A DNA stretch of 64,000 nucleotides from Lycocorax pyrrhopterus obiensis (lineage: Eukaryota > Chordata > Aves > Passeriformes > Paradisaeidae): assembly GCA_014706295.1 (NCBI GenBank), contig JACSVZ010000007.1, positions 52,280,975-52,344,974 on the forward strand. The letters run 5' to 3'. The translations under genes and the position numbers were made by a program. Below are positions 24,101-37,257 of this stretch, one piece after another. The notes beneath the pieces were generated by a model that worked only from the letters and a program-made list of their open reading frames with translations, made no database searches and was not told the DNA's origin. Every line of letters begins with the position of its first letter. The first letter of the stretch is position 1.

Positions 24101-25778
24101 TCCCTGTGTCTGTCCCCAGACTACATCTCCCTAAAGGGTTTCCGAACGGTGGAAGGAGAAGACTACAAGTGCTGGCCCTCCTACAGCCACCTGGGCTGCC
24201 TGCTGTCCATCCACAGCGCCGAGGAAGCCGCTGCCATCTGTAACTCCCAGTCGCAGTGTCAAAGCTTTATCGTCACCCAGCAGAGGACGTGGACAGGTGA
24301 GCTTGGGCGAATGTGACAGGGTGCTGCCATGTGGTGCTGCTGCCTTCCTCCACAGTGCCTTGAGTCTACAGGCACATATGAAAAAAGCTTCCTTCCTTAT
24401 TCTCAAGATCAGATGGCTGCCACTGTGGGCATCCAGAAATCCCCTGAGTGTTTGTAAGGAGACACAGGAGCAATTATGTTCTCCCTCTGCACCTTTTTCC
24501 CTTACAAATTTTGCCCAGGACTGCTAGATATTGTTAAACACTTACTCATTTCTTGCAGAGGTGGCTTCACTTTGGTGTTAGGCTAAACAATCCCTATGGT
24601 ACGTATAGTTTGCAAAGCTGTGGGGTTTTTAGAGACGAAAGAAGCCGTGTAAAAGAAGGTGGTTACTATTGTAATTAAAAGAATCGTAGCTTACAAGTTG
24701 TTATCCCCTTTATCAAAACTAAAGCCCCAAGCCAAGGGATTTCCAGAACGTCCCTGTAATTAGCTCTGATTATAGCCTCTTACAGCTAGCATGTTTTCTG
24801 AATTATTTTAAATTATCTCATTTAGCTGACATTTCAAGTGTGGGCTAAATTGTTTCTTGAAGTGAAACACTAAATGAGGTAAATGAGTGTTTTCACTCAC
24901 AATGGTGCTGAAGAATTGTGTTTTGTTGGCTCCATGACATTTAAAAAAAAAACCCCCCAAACTACCGAAAATGCAGCTTTTCTGTGGGCTTGTGTGCAAT
25001 TGGCATGTGGTGAGCTAGTGACATAAGAGCGCTTACACGGATGCAACATAAATCTCTTTGGGCCACCAGGTTTCACACCAGCAATGAATTGTGTGAGCTG
25101 TGCCTAACACAGCACATCTGGCTTCCTCCCGGGGCAGCTGTTAGTGCTGTGTGCAGTGCCTGCCTGGAAGGAACCCAGCTTGAAACCACAGTGAGGATGC
25201 AGGAGAAGCACGTGGGACAGAGACCCTCTCTGCAGTGCCTTGCTTGGGCGCTGATCCCTGACATCCTGCGCCACACCTGAGGTCTTTACTGTTTTCCCTT
25301 CCTGACATTTTTCTTCCTTGCAATTTCATAGCTCATCTTTGCAGCCAAAGATGCCAAAAAATGTGTGGCTGAAATGCCGAGTGCCTAAGTTTGCCAGCTG
25401 GATTAATGAGAGCTGTGGGAACGTGCTGGTCTCTCTTAGGGCTGCCTGGTAAAGCAAAGCAAGACGTAAAAGCCTCTGGGGCTGGTTGGATGATGCATTC
25501 CTTGTGCACACTCTGAGCATCTGGAGTTTACTGGGAGTGTAAAACACATCTATGGCAGGGCAGAGTGACCCTCCATTGTGCAAGCAGTGTGTTCCTGTGT
25601 CTTTTGCAATAAATAGCATGGGTCAAGGTGAACCTATCTCCTCTATTAAACTTGTGTTTTTATTTCCTTTCCAGGACGCCCACTCGCCTCATTTCAGAGT
25701 AGCTGGACTGATTTAATACCGGATACTAACGCCGTAGTCTATATTAAACGTTCAGCTTCCTCAGGGGAAAGACTTTAA
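18075..25778 (+). CDS. PKDCC-like: PKDCC/VLK-family secreted protein kinase (PKDCC-like), complete, 7 exons
   Basis: Coding exons: 18075-18584, 18752-18874, 20996-21267, 22389-22468, 22563-22667, 24120-24296, 25675-25778 (TAA). All junctions are GT-AG and in frame, giving 456 residues (human PKDCC 493). Start: first in-frame ATG, context ccccATGG; the frame is open upstream but has no earlier ATG. Residues about 14-35 form a Leu/Ala-rich signal peptide or anchor. Kinase landmarks are the glycine loop LGWGFTK (101-107), VALK lysine K123, catalytic-loop equivalent [10 protein letters not shown] with D235, and the DFG equivalent TDMDDA (D252), the VLK-type forms. A possible N-glycosylation site is N326 (NAT). 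The tail (364-456) has the family's CWPSY and spaced cysteines. VLK is a Golgi/secreted tyrosine kinase acting on secretory-pathway and matrix proteins; this copy's substrates are inferred. Introns 3 and 6 run 18875-20995... and 22668-24119 without other recognised content. Intron 1 is only 167 bp and GC-rich. Divergence and location beside CYP46A argue for a paralogue, not PKDCC itself. Confidence 0.93.
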
Positions 25779-26514
25779 AGACAATGAGATCACATAAAAT
25801 CATCTTGGGAGGAACAAACCACTGGGGAGAATTTCATCTGCTGGAAAGAATGACATATTTTATTTTGCTTTGGGATGGGATCTCCCTGCCAGCTCAGATA
25901 GAGTCAAATGCTGCTGTCTCCTTGATCAAAGCTCAAATTTCTCATTGCTGCTCTGCTAGCTTCTTTTCTGTTCCCACACTGCTGTTCCACATAAATGGTC
26001 TCAGTTTAGCCAAATGTTGCTAGACTGTGCAATACTTAGCTTTGCTGCTTTGGCCAGCTTGTCAGCCAAGAAATAGAAATAGCTGCAAGGGATCCGGCTT
26101 GGGTAGGCTTAGTTATTTCAGTCACCTCCAAAACCTACAGATAATGCACTTTGGAGAAGGCAGTGGCTCTTTCTGCAGCTACAAACTGGGATTTCTTACT
26201 ACTGCAAACGTAAAGGACTGGATTTCAGTGATGACGCCAAGGTTGCAGGGTTGGGATCCATAACCAGAGGTTGATGATGGGGGTGGTCCTCCACGGAGGG
26301 TCCTGATTCAGTTCCTTCCAGTGCAGGGGAGGGAAGTGGTGTATAGGTCAACCCTGGATCCAAAGATGTGTGTGTTTGGATGCAGGATTTGGGGTTGATT
26401 CTATGTGATTTCTAATACCAGCTCCCATGTATCAACCTTGAAGGTTTTTCTCTGTTACTTTCCATGAAAGAGCGAGACGTTCAAATTATTTATATGTAAG
26501 ATGTGACTTTTTAT

Positions 26515-26520
26515 GATAAA
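26515..26520 (+). terminator. Candidate variant poly(A) signal for the PKDCC-like gene
   Basis: gataaa, a weak variant signal, lies 740 bases after the stop and is followed by a T-rich stretch (gtttctttttaattg). The next canonical aataaa signals are at about 27992-28006 in an A-rich tract. The choice cannot be made without transcript data. Confidence 0.18.
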
Positions 26521-29500
26521 GAATGACTGTTTATTCTAAACATGCTGTGAAAAGTTTCTTTTTAATTGCCTAAGTCTTTACTGTAACCAGATGAAGAAAT
26601 GCCAGTGTTTCCCACCTTCAGCTCACCCAGCATCATTGCCCACTCCTGAGGCCAATCTGTGAGTGCTCCAAGCAGTGTATGAGTATTCCTGAGCCCCCTC
26701 GAACGCTTAGGTCTTGAAGGACACTGTGGCTGTGCTTGCAGGCTCCTAATTGTAGACAGTGTGGTCCCAAGAGCTTCCTGCAATTGCCCTTCGCTAAAAT
26801 TGTAAATGAAGCCTCTGAAAAATAGCCGGGGTTAGCATAATTTCAGACAGTAAGAGATGACAGTGTCATGTGCCACTCCTGGGAGTCCCTGCAAGCAGTG
26901 AGCATACAGTACCTATTCTGTAGCACGGTCGGGAAAGCCCAAATCACCACTGACCTCATGCCTCCTCCTAGGGGAAGTCCCTGGCTTTGTGCAGGAGAGC
27001 CGCACTATGCTCTGCGTGGTGCCACATTGTTTTCTGCTTAGCCCACACAGGAAATTACAGCTTTTGAGACACAGCCGACAACGGTGTGGCCATTTCCATG
27101 TGGGACCTTGTAGCAGCTGGGGCACCCCTGGACTGAAGATGCTTGAGCTCTTGCCTGGGGTCGTGCTATGTTTTTGATGGTCTCTCCCCGTGTTTCCTAG
27201 TGCAGGACCACACCTTTCAGCTCGTTAGTACTTAATTAACCCACAGCAATGCCTTTGCATGGTGCCTTTCTCATGCACTGTAACCCCTGCTGCTTACTCT
27301 GGGGCGGGGAGGACTCTGATAGTGATATCAATTAGTGAGAATTCCTAGTTAGCACAACAAGAAGGCTCTTAGTGATGGCCACATTGCTGCAGGCTTTGTG
27401 GCAGCAAGGCTTTTTAAATGGACAGCCACAGACCTGTCTCTCCATTGCAGTGGGTCCTGTGGAAGTTGAAGGGAAGGTCCTGCCAGGGGTCTGCTATTGT
27501 TTTATCTCGGCCCCACTGAGCAGGGCTTCAGGCATCTGCTGTGCTCTGCATTAGCAAGGGGTAATGGGAGGTTATTCCATATCTCAGCCTCCTGAGATAC
27601 ACAGCAGAAGTGCTTCCCCCAAAGCAAGGCCTTGCAAGGGCCAGCCTGGGGTCATTTCAGAGAGGAAGAAACAGAATGCAAAAGCTGAAGTGGTTCCAGT
27701 TTGTGTTAGAAAGATATTCCCATCTTAAAAATTTCTCCTGGTAAAAGGAACATTGTGTATTTTAGTCGTGTGATGCTTCTTTCACGTGGCAGATTTTTCT
27801 GTCGCATTGTCATTGTAGGGTTGCTGCCAGTTAGGTCCAGCCCCTCGGCAGATGGCGAAGTTGTGGGGAATGCCAGTGTCACTTGTATAAATGCAGCTTC
27901 CAGCATCAGACCTGCAGTTAGGCCCTGGGACCAGAGACCACATGATCCTGCCTTGAAAGCTTTGAGCACACAGTGATTAACAAGAAGTAATAATAAAAAA
28001 AATAAAGAAGAAGGGAAGCTTTAAAGAATCACAATGTTTGCTCTGCTGTTGCCACAGCAAGTGGCTTTTGTAGGACATTTAGACTACCCTGTGCAAAGGA
28101 GTAAGCACGTTCTTAGAGCCTGAACCCTCATGAGCACATTCATCTGTCTGGCACAGAGAAGTAGCCAGGGCACAAGCATATCTTTATGGGCAACAGTGTT
28201 CATGTGCTAGAGACTTAGAAGTTGCCACAAATATGCTGGTGCGTGCACTGGGTCTCCTCCTACCTCTGTGCAGCTCCCCATGCCACTGATGGGCACACCA
28301 TCTTCAGTCTGATCTGGGGTGACATCCACTGCAACCCAATGGTGCCCAGTGAATCCTGGGCGATGGAAAATGTTTTCTCACCCTGCCACATGTAGAGCTG
28401 TAGTTTGATATGCATTTGAGGAAACACAGCCACTGGGAAAAGCAGTTCTCACCCTGCTTTTTCCCAGCTTCTTGCTGTTATTGTCTGCTAAGAGACTTTT
28501 ACCGATGGCTGTGCCAGTTTAAAAGCATGTAGGATTATTTCTCTACTAGACTGCAGTGAGCAGCTTGTGACCCCCAAGTTTCAGGCAGCTCACAAGTGGC
28601 TCAGGTGCAGCTTCTGTGCCAGGTCTGTGTGAAGCACCCAAGCTGTTCCCAGCCCTAAGGGGAGGCTACAGGAGGAAGCATCTTCTCTACAGCTTTTGGG
28701 CCCATGTGGCTGTTTTGTAGTGCACTGTCTTTATGTCCCATCTCACTCAGTCAGCCTTTATCTGTTCTATCCTTTTACTAAATTATAACTGGCTCAAGCA
28801 ACTTTAGACGTTCAATGCCACTGAAAGTTTCAGTGCATGCCTAAAAACTGCATTTCAGTAACTATGGTACATACAAACTCAGATATAAACATTTGCTGCC
28901 CTTAAAACTCCCCCTTGCTGGAGTCAATTTGTCTCTGCTGTCGCTGATCAGTATTTCAGCCACCATTGTGGAGTATGTAACAGAGGAGAGTGCTTGGAAG
29001 GAAACAGCGGGGGATCAATTGCAATGGAAACCATGTGTGCTGGAGGAATAATATTTACCTAAATGTGTCTATCACATCTTCCCAAAGGATGCTGCCTTTA
29101 GGAGAGAATGGATATGAAAACGTTGCCTCCGTAGATAAAAGTCAGGAATATCATTTTTTTAGACACGAACTTTAATACTCGTAATTAATTCCATATTGTA
29201 ATAACAGAGATAAAGCCACATCCATGAAGGATAATACCAAGTACTCCAAAGATATAAACCACAGTTTAATAAATAGCAACAGATGCTGCATTACTCATGT
29301 TCAGTATGTTTGCACAGACGTTTACATGACCGGTGACTGCACGACAGATTGAAAAGCAGAGTGAGGGAGAGAGAGCCCAGTAATGAAAAAGCAACTCCCG
29401 GTGCATCAGGCAGGGTTTAAGTTCCAATGAGTGTCATACCTCTACTTTTACATGGCATATTCTGCAAACTTTGATGCTCTAAACAATACTCAGAAGAAAT

Positions 29501-30520
29501 TTCAAATTAGTTTGGGGAAAGAAAAAAGGAATTTGTCACAGTCAGCTGGAGGCCCAAATCACACATCTGGATTAACACTGATTTCTGTAAGGGCACCTAT
29601 AAATTAGTGTACCAAGCACTGAACTTCATGGCTAGAAGTCAGAGCACTTTGGTCCTACTGGGTTGAAAGAGCTGGGTTTGGGCTCCAGTTTGAGGAATCA
29701 GTGAAGTGTAACTCCAGTATCCAGAATGGCCCCGCATGTTGGATTGGTAGGACTTCAGAGTGGACCATTCCTGCTAACTGTAGTACTTGGAGCAATCTTT
29801 CCCCTTGGTTCCGTTGTCCCAGTGTACCAACGTGTCACCACCAGCAACGTGGAGGTGGGAAAATTCACAGAAGAGAATTTTATAAGAGGTAACCATGACC
29901 CCCTCTGCCTCCTCTGCAGCATCTACTTACTTCAGGATGGTGGATTTTCTCTGAATTATAGTTCTTGGCTAATGGGAAAATGTATCAGATTACATCAAAC
30001 AGGTCTGGGTGTAGCAAACATGGGTGATAGCTGGAGGGAACAGCTGTCAGACTCCTCTGCTTGGAATTCAGCTCCTGGCTCTGCGTGAGAGCTCCAGGCA
30101 AGGGCTTGTGCTTCAGGGCCTTCAGACCCTCAGCCTGCCTAGCTGGCCAACCCAGATGGCAAAAGTGCTGGGTTTACTGGTAGAGAAGACTTCTTGGCAT
30201 AGTTGTGGAGAAGATGGAGCTGCTGATAGTATTTTAAGAAATATATATGCTTGGCCTTTCTCAGCATGAATTTATGTCCCTTCAGTGCACCCACTGCCAC
30301 AACTGCCTTATCCTCACCCACTCCCAAGGACCACAACCACTATTCTCCCCCAAGCTCCAATTTATACCTGGTGCCTGCACACTCAGGTCTCTCTCTCCAG
30401 TCATTCACTCACACCCCCATCCCCATGTGCCCCAGCACACCCACTTTTTAACCTCTTGTAGACCCACACACTCAACATCCACACATGGCCCTGCTGCCTC
30501 TTACCCTTGCAGACAACACA

Positions 30521-30690
30521 TAGAATCACAGGGAATCACTGAGGTTGGAAAAGACCTCTAAGATCATTGAGTCCAACCATTAACCCAGCACTGCCAGGTC
30601 CAACACTAAACCATGTCCCTAAGTGTCACATCTACATGTTTTTTGAACACTTCCAGGGATGGTGATTCCACCGGTTCCCTGGGGAAGTAG
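30521..30690 (-). mobile_element. CR1 LINE 3' fragment, antisense
   Basis: Starts tagaatcacagggaatcact, then gaggttggaaaagacctct and aagatcattgagtccaacca, and continues through the ccagggatggtgattccacc block, all in CR1 reverse-complement order. The upstream limit (the CR1 3' terminus) is clear; the other end is approximate. Confidence 0.85.
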
Positions 30691-30857
30691 AACCACGTAG
30701 GGCTGGGGAGCCCTCATTTCTATACTGTCAGAGGTGAAATAGCCCCGTGTGTAGCAGGAGGCCACATCTGAAAGGTGTAACCACAGGATCAGCCTGCCTT
30801 TGATTTGTAACCTCTCTTTTCATTTACCATCGATGGTTTCTAGATTAGCAAGTGCTA

Positions 30858-30941
30858 AATACAATGTAGTAATAGCTTCCTGAAAAACAACCAGGTTTAA
30901 AGCCATGCATTAAAACCATGTTGCCTTAACTACATTGTATT
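30858..30941. repeat. 13-bp inverted repeat with 58-base spacer
   Basis: aatacaatgtagt (30858-30870) and actacattgtatt (30929-30941) are exact reverse complements. The site is about 170 bases past a CR1 fragment. It may be an old MITE remnant or chance. Confidence 0.7.
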
Positions 30942-32687
30942 AGTCACATGGTGTATCACACCTTCCAAATCCAAGTCTAGACAAGGCTAAGGAAAATGCG
31001 AATTCCTACGTTATGTTACATTTGTCAGTATTTATCCTCAAACCTCATGAAAATCAATAGGAGTATCAAGTGAACTTTTTGGCTAAAATCTGTTGCCCTA
31101 CTTAGAGTACTGGAAATGTAAGTTATAGCCTCAAAATGAAGTTAAACATCAGCAACATCCGAAATTACAAAATAAACACCCAAATTTTCGAATTCTTGTA
31201 TCTGTAAGTTATATCTCCCACATAATGTCTTCAGCAAGTGAATTGTTTTTCTTTGCTGGGAAAAACCCTGCTGCAAATTTTCTCACTACTTCAGATGACA
31301 GATCAGAGAGTTCAGGTTTAGATCAAAAGCTTGATAATGAAACCTAGGGACACGAGTTTATCATCACAATGGGTAGCCAGAGAGGTAGTTTATTAATGTC
31401 TTGGAAACACTGGAGTGCAAAGGAAATTCTCTTGGACCTCCAATGGATAATGCCAAGAAATATTTTGGCACTGCTGCTGTGTCCTGTCCAGTGCTGTTCC
31501 TCTTTTGCCTGGGGAGGGAGTAATGTACTCCCACTCCTAATTAATCTTGCCCTTGTTTGTTTGTTCTGATTCTTCAAATACACAAGAAACAAACCATGCA
31601 TGGTCCCTCCCAGTGGAGTTAATACCATGGTTTGCGTTTTTCTGCTCTTGACTCTTTCACTTTGTCTAGCAAAACTATTGTTACTTAACTATATCAATTA
31701 ACATTACCCTTAAACAAAGCAGTGGCACCAGCCTAAATTCACTTGTAGCCCAAAGTTGTGTCAAACCCCAAAGTTTCACTGGCACAGCTAAAGAGCAGTT
31801 CAAGGCCTACTCTGGAAACTGCCTAATCATTGAAATTGGTTTGTTTGCTTGCTTGCTGCATGGAAAAAACAATTAAAACCTCTATCAAGACCCTTATAAA
31901 TTAGCAACATATTGTTTGATTTGCCCAGAGAACCTTCAGTAGAAGCTGCTTTCAGCACAGAATAATTAACTTGTCCTTAAAAAAAAGTAAATTATTTAAG
32001 AACTGCATCTCATTAAATAGTTTTCAATTTTATTTTAACTGAGTGCTTCATCTTTGAAAGAAATCTGTGAATCGGTGTTATTTTAACAGTGCTTCTTCCA
32101 TCTTACCAAGACAACCCAGCAGCACAAGGATTAGTCTCTCATCCTCACCTCCTGTTTTCCTGCTGATAGTGGCTGTCATTCCATGCTAATGGAAAAGCCC
32201 ATGTGCACATGCCAGTGATGCCTCCAGGCAGAGGGAGGATGGTCTGCAAAGCCTCACTGTGAAGGACCCTGCAGGATGTCACCAAGGCTGTCAAGGGAGC
32301 TGCCACCCTTAGGCAGAGGAGATGGACACAGCATCCCCCTTGTCACAGCACCTCACAGCACTGCCCTGACACTGCCCCACCGAGAGATAAGGCACTGGCT
32401 GCAGACAGTGGTCAGGCACTGCTGGGATGCATCTGTCCATGGGAGGAGGGTGGAGGCACCTCATGTAGGGAGACAGCCCACCCATCACTGTCTCTGGCAG
32501 CATGCATGGAAACAGAACTCCTGCACCCACAGGGCCTGACTGGGACCAGCTCCCTGTGTTTTGACATCTTTTCAGCTCATGATCTGAAGGATCACTGTCC
32601 TAGGGCTGAATCTGATGGTGATGTGCTAAGAAATGCAACAGCCAACATGCACTGTAGCTTCTGTTTGAAATACAGATATCAGGAATT

Positions 32688-32724
32688 CGTTGTTTGGAGC
32701 CGTTGTTTGGAGCCATTGTTTAGC
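32688..32724. repeat. Short tandem repeat, 13-bp unit
   Basis: cgttgtttggagc occurs twice head to tail (32688-32700, 32701-32713) and a degenerate third copy follows (cattgtttagc). This is a small local duplication with no gene nearby. Confidence 0.85.
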
Positions 32725-35700
32725 AAAGGAGCTTCATTCCTGCCAGTCTGAAGATGAGCTATCTTGGGAAAGGGGAATTGTTCCCACGCCAGGAACCAAA
32801 TCAAAGTTAAACCTTCATCCTCAGAAGTGCAGTTTTACCTTGCCTGACCCTCCCATCCTCCGGAGGACCCCACGCTGGAGAGGATGGGCTTTGCACGTTC
32901 ATGCACAGGAAAAGAATAGGGAGAAGAAACAAAACACCCCACCCTCTTCCACTTATGTAAGATCAGAAGGAGAGTGTAGGCTAAGCCCAGAGGACTGGAT
33001 TTATGGTTTCAGAAAAACCTAGTTATTAAAATGTTATGAAAGTTTTCCTCTCCTTTAAATGCATAAATATGCAGATGAAAGGAGCCATGTGATCTGGCCA
33101 CTGGCCATGCTGCTGCAGGCTCAGTCTAATTATCAGCTGCCAGCTCTGCTGCATTTTAAGTGGTGAACATGATTAAAGATACACAGACAACTGAAGAAAG
33201 TTAGATCAGTTCTTCAGGCCTGCTTCTATTTTATAACCACATGGCAGCTTGGCCTTGAGACTAAATCTGCCCTTAGATGCTGAGGGAGAAAAGTTCTGCT
33301 GATCAGATGGGTTTTTTCAACCACAAGCTCCACGTGCTCTTGAATTCATCATTTTCACAGCAAGCGATTTGCCAAGTCAGACTGTTTCCCTTCCCCTCTC
33401 TGAGCAAAAGGGGGCTCTGAAGGGGGGAAAGACGCAGGTAGGACCAGGTGTGGGGGGGGGTCAGGCACTGCAAAAGCGTGGCCAAAATATTGAAACTCTC
33501 CCAGCCAGAGAGGTTCAAACTTGTTTCAAATTAGTTTCAAAACCAGCATTTCTTGGGGCTTCTTCTTTCTCTTGGGACAGGAAATATCATCAAGAAACCC
33601 AGATGGTCTCGTGCTTTTGGGGGAGAGCCACAGTCCTGTGGGCAGGATAAGGAACTAGGATTTCTCCTCCAGAGCTGCCAAGTTTTTGAGTCGAGTGTCA
33701 TTGCCATTGCAACGACAGCAAGGCCAAACAGTCTGGCAGCATCTGTCCTTTTGTCATCCGTATTCGCTGGGGGACTGAGCCCGGCTCTGCAAAGTGACAG
33801 ACCCGTCAAATATCACACACTGGGTGTGAATCTCACGCTGTGGGTTTTTGCCTCAATGCTTCCCACAGCTATGGCTGGGTCTTGTGCTGTCCCCAAGCCT
33901 CACCCCCACCCCAGGGCTAAGCACAGTGGATACATCTGCTTGGCTCTGCCTGAGAGCTGCTGTCAAGCTGTACCATGCCTGGGGACTTAAAAAGTGGCAG
34001 GCTTCTGAGTAACTTGGTTTAGTGTTGTTTCATGGCTTTCCAGAAAGACGTGTCTTTCAAAAGACAAAGATTTGGTTGGTTTTTAGCACCATTGCAAGTG
34101 TGGCACAGCTACCCATACAGTCCTGGGAATGAGCTGGTGTCTGCACCGCTGCCATGGCCCACCCCAAGAGTGGCTGGAGCTGCTGCCTGCCTGCACATCC
34201 CTTGGATGAGCACAGCAGCTCCACCCCGCCTCGGTCTGCTGGGTCAATGCAGAGCAGGTTGGTGCCCATGCATTCGGCATCTCCAGACGAGGCTGTTTCT
34301 TAAGTCAGGCAGCAACTTGTGCTGGAAGGGTGCACCTTGCTTCAACCTAGCCAAGACATCGTATTTCATGCATGTTCTACTGTTGCCGCAGCAGAGCCCC
34401 CGTTTCAGCTGGGATCTGAAGCTGCCTCAGATACGCATTGACTACCCAGGCAGGTTCCCTGAAGGGACACCCTGCTCCAAGGCACCATGTGCATCCTGGC
34501 TCCTGAGCAGCCACTGCGGCCTTCCCGTGAGCCACCTTGGCCAGGGGCAGTTGCCTGGGTGCCACCAAGCTGTGCCCCAGGGCACTGCTGTCTCCGTGAG
34601 GAAGCTGTGGTTCTCCACAGCCACGTGGCCATGGCCTCGTGTTGTGGCAACACCAAGCTGTGGGTGCTGTGCCCAGACACCTCTGCCACAGCAGGGACAC
34701 CTCACCAGTGTTTTGTGGGCAGCTACAGCAGAGGCAGCAGGCTCGGCACACCCTGTAGTCAACAGAGAGAAATGGGCTCTTTCTGGGGCAATGCGTTTGA
34801 CCCCTATTAGATATCTACTCCTGCACAGGGTGAATTACATCCTCAGAGCACCTATCGATTAGAGGAGCAGTCCAGGGTGACTAGTTCAGACACAGACTTG
34901 TGAAATGAACCCTACTCCAGGAGCCTGGTGCCAATACTGGTCTGTACAAGCTGAGAGATACGGCTGGTGCACTCCCTGTGCTGCTGGAAATGTGACTCTA
35001 CCCTTCTGCTGAGCCAAGGTCTTCACATGTCAGAGGCTGGGGAGAGGGGAGCCAGACTGTCTCCTTGCCCCCTGATTTACGAGCTAGATGCTAACAAAGT
35101 CACTCCATCCTTTGAAAAGGAGCAGCACATGAATGCATGTGGCTCTCTCTTTCCAAGACTGGGGCCTCCTCCAGTTTCTTGCTGATTTAACCATCACACA
35201 CTCAACCAATAAATCGAAGGGAGACAAAGCTGGAAGATAAAACTGTTTATTATGTCTCATACCTGGGCAGCCCCAATGACCCCCTGCCCTACTGCACGAG
35301 TTTTAGCCTCGTGTTATATTTGCCAAGACATAAACTAGTCAAAAAAATGCATCTCCTCTGTGCTGAAGTTATGCCTTAGGAAGCCCCACTGTAATTTTGT
35401 GTTCCCCTCAAAAGTTTCTGTTTCACTGGTGGGACTGGAGCACCACTGTTCTCAGACAACCAAGGATCCCCAGAGACACAGTTTGTGATTAGATTTGCTA
35501 AGGTGGAAATTTGCATTTTCCCTATTCTGCTCACTCTGCATTGCTTCCTGGATCACATTCTCTCTTTTAGGAATAAAGCAGTGTTATGCTCTAACTGCTC
35601 AGTAAAGGCTATTTCAAAACATAGTCTCTTTCACTGTTTGACAAAATAAACATACCTCTTCCTGGAGATTATTCCATTGCAAAAGATAAGCAAAATGGAC

Positions 35701-37094
35701 CAGTTATCAGTGCTAACTCTCCTATAAAGGCCATTCCACACTGATCCAATACATACAGTCAGGCCACAGAAGTCTGTTTTTTCTAACACATTAATAATGC
35801 ATAAACATGCTACTCTTTCTAGTCTCAGCCAGATGTCTCTGCATTATTAGCCTACTCTCACTAATATATTCTCTGGTAGAGGAAAAGAGGATTAATAACA
35901 TGCAGAGAATGGCAGGAATATATATATATTAATAATCCTCTGTTTTCTGTTCTCAGTATTTGTTTGCATTTAAACATGAGGATGGGGTGGGAAGGGCCTG
36001 CCTGTCAGCCTGCTGGCTGCTCCCTCTGCTCCTCCAGGGCTGCCCCTGAGGTACAGCACAGCCGGGACTTCTGAGATCCTCTGCCCTTGAAGTCAAATGT
36101 TATCTGTAGATTTGCATCTCAACCCTGCTATCAACTTACTGTTTATCCACACTGCAGTCATATAATAGCATTCATTTTGGGTTAGTGAGCTGTTAAATGG
36201 ATTGGTTCAGAGACTGGGGGAAAAAAAATAGTGACTACATTTACAAGCCCAATTCACATTTCAAAAACTCCATTTTTATCAGTATAGGGGAGGAAAGAAC
36301 ACAAATAATTAAATTGGAGAGTGAGATCAAACAGGAGCATCTGACTTTGGTCTGTCAAGCCAAAGTAGCACCTCATCACTGCCAAAAGGGTCTCACAAAC
36401 TCCTTGTCTGCCCTTGCCTCTGTGCTTCTGCCAGGTACCTCGAGCTCCTGCTCCCTGAAAACCAATTTCACCCACTAAAATGGCAGAAAATTTTCTGAGC
36501 AAAGAAATTAAAATGTGAGGTTAGTGAGAAAAAACTGGCTGGGTAAGTGCCAGAGGAAGGGGGAGGTTGCTGAAGAGTTAGAATTTATTAATAAAGGCTG
36601 GAGAATGGGCAGAGGGACATGGAAAAGACAGGAGAAAGGGCAGAGCTGTGGCAGGTGTGGCTGGAAGCACCACGGTACAGGAACATTGCCCATGTGGCTT
36701 TGTGCTCCACTAAAACCAGTATGAATCTGTGTTTCTGGCAAAGCTTTACCACCACTTCACTTGCCCCATCCCCTGCAGCGGGGCTGCTTCACAGCCAGAC
36801 AGATCAACAGGCATCAGAGACAGAAATGAACCCGAAGCAGGTGTTAGTGCTAAGTCAGGGAACTCCCTGCTGTGAACTTGTGGTGGCATGAGTGTGGTCT
36901 GGAGGCCAGGGAGGCACTGAGAACGTGGGTGCCAGAACCAGAAAGCTGCATGAAACCCACTTTTCCATCCATTGTCAGTGCAGTCTGATTCACCTTAATT
37001 AAGAAACTGCCCTCTGGCTCTCCTCGATGGGGCTGGGCCTTCCACCCCGAGGCTCATGTGCATACAGCTGCTTCTGAACTGTATTTAATGGGAC

Positions 37095-37257
37095 ACAGAA
37101 TCCTCACAGAGTGGCTGAGGTTGGAAGGGAGCTCTGGAGGTCATCTTGTCCAACCTCCCTGCTGAAGCAGGGCCACCTACATCTAATAGCACAGGACTGT
37201 ACCTAGGTTTTTTTTACTTATCTCCAAAGAGTGAGATTCCACAACCTCCCCAGAGAG
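37095..37257 (-). mobile_element. CR1 LINE 3' fragment, antisense
   Basis: cacagaatcctcacagagtg then gctgaggttggaagggagct and cttgtccaacctccctgctg match the CR1 reverse complement. A degraded stretch up to the 'gattccacaacctccccag' block follows, where it becomes unalignable by eye. Confidence 0.8.

Noticed and set aside
24131..24406. 91-codon minus-strand frame opposite the sixth kinase exon
   Set aside because: Antisense shadow of the exon at 24120-24296, whose sense frame is strongly supported.
34032..34862. 276-codon open frame on the + strand, the longest apparent intergenic ORF
   Set aside because: GC-rich sequence leaves five of six frames open over about 34440-34690, the peptide has no domain or family likeness, and no splice or promoter context supports it.
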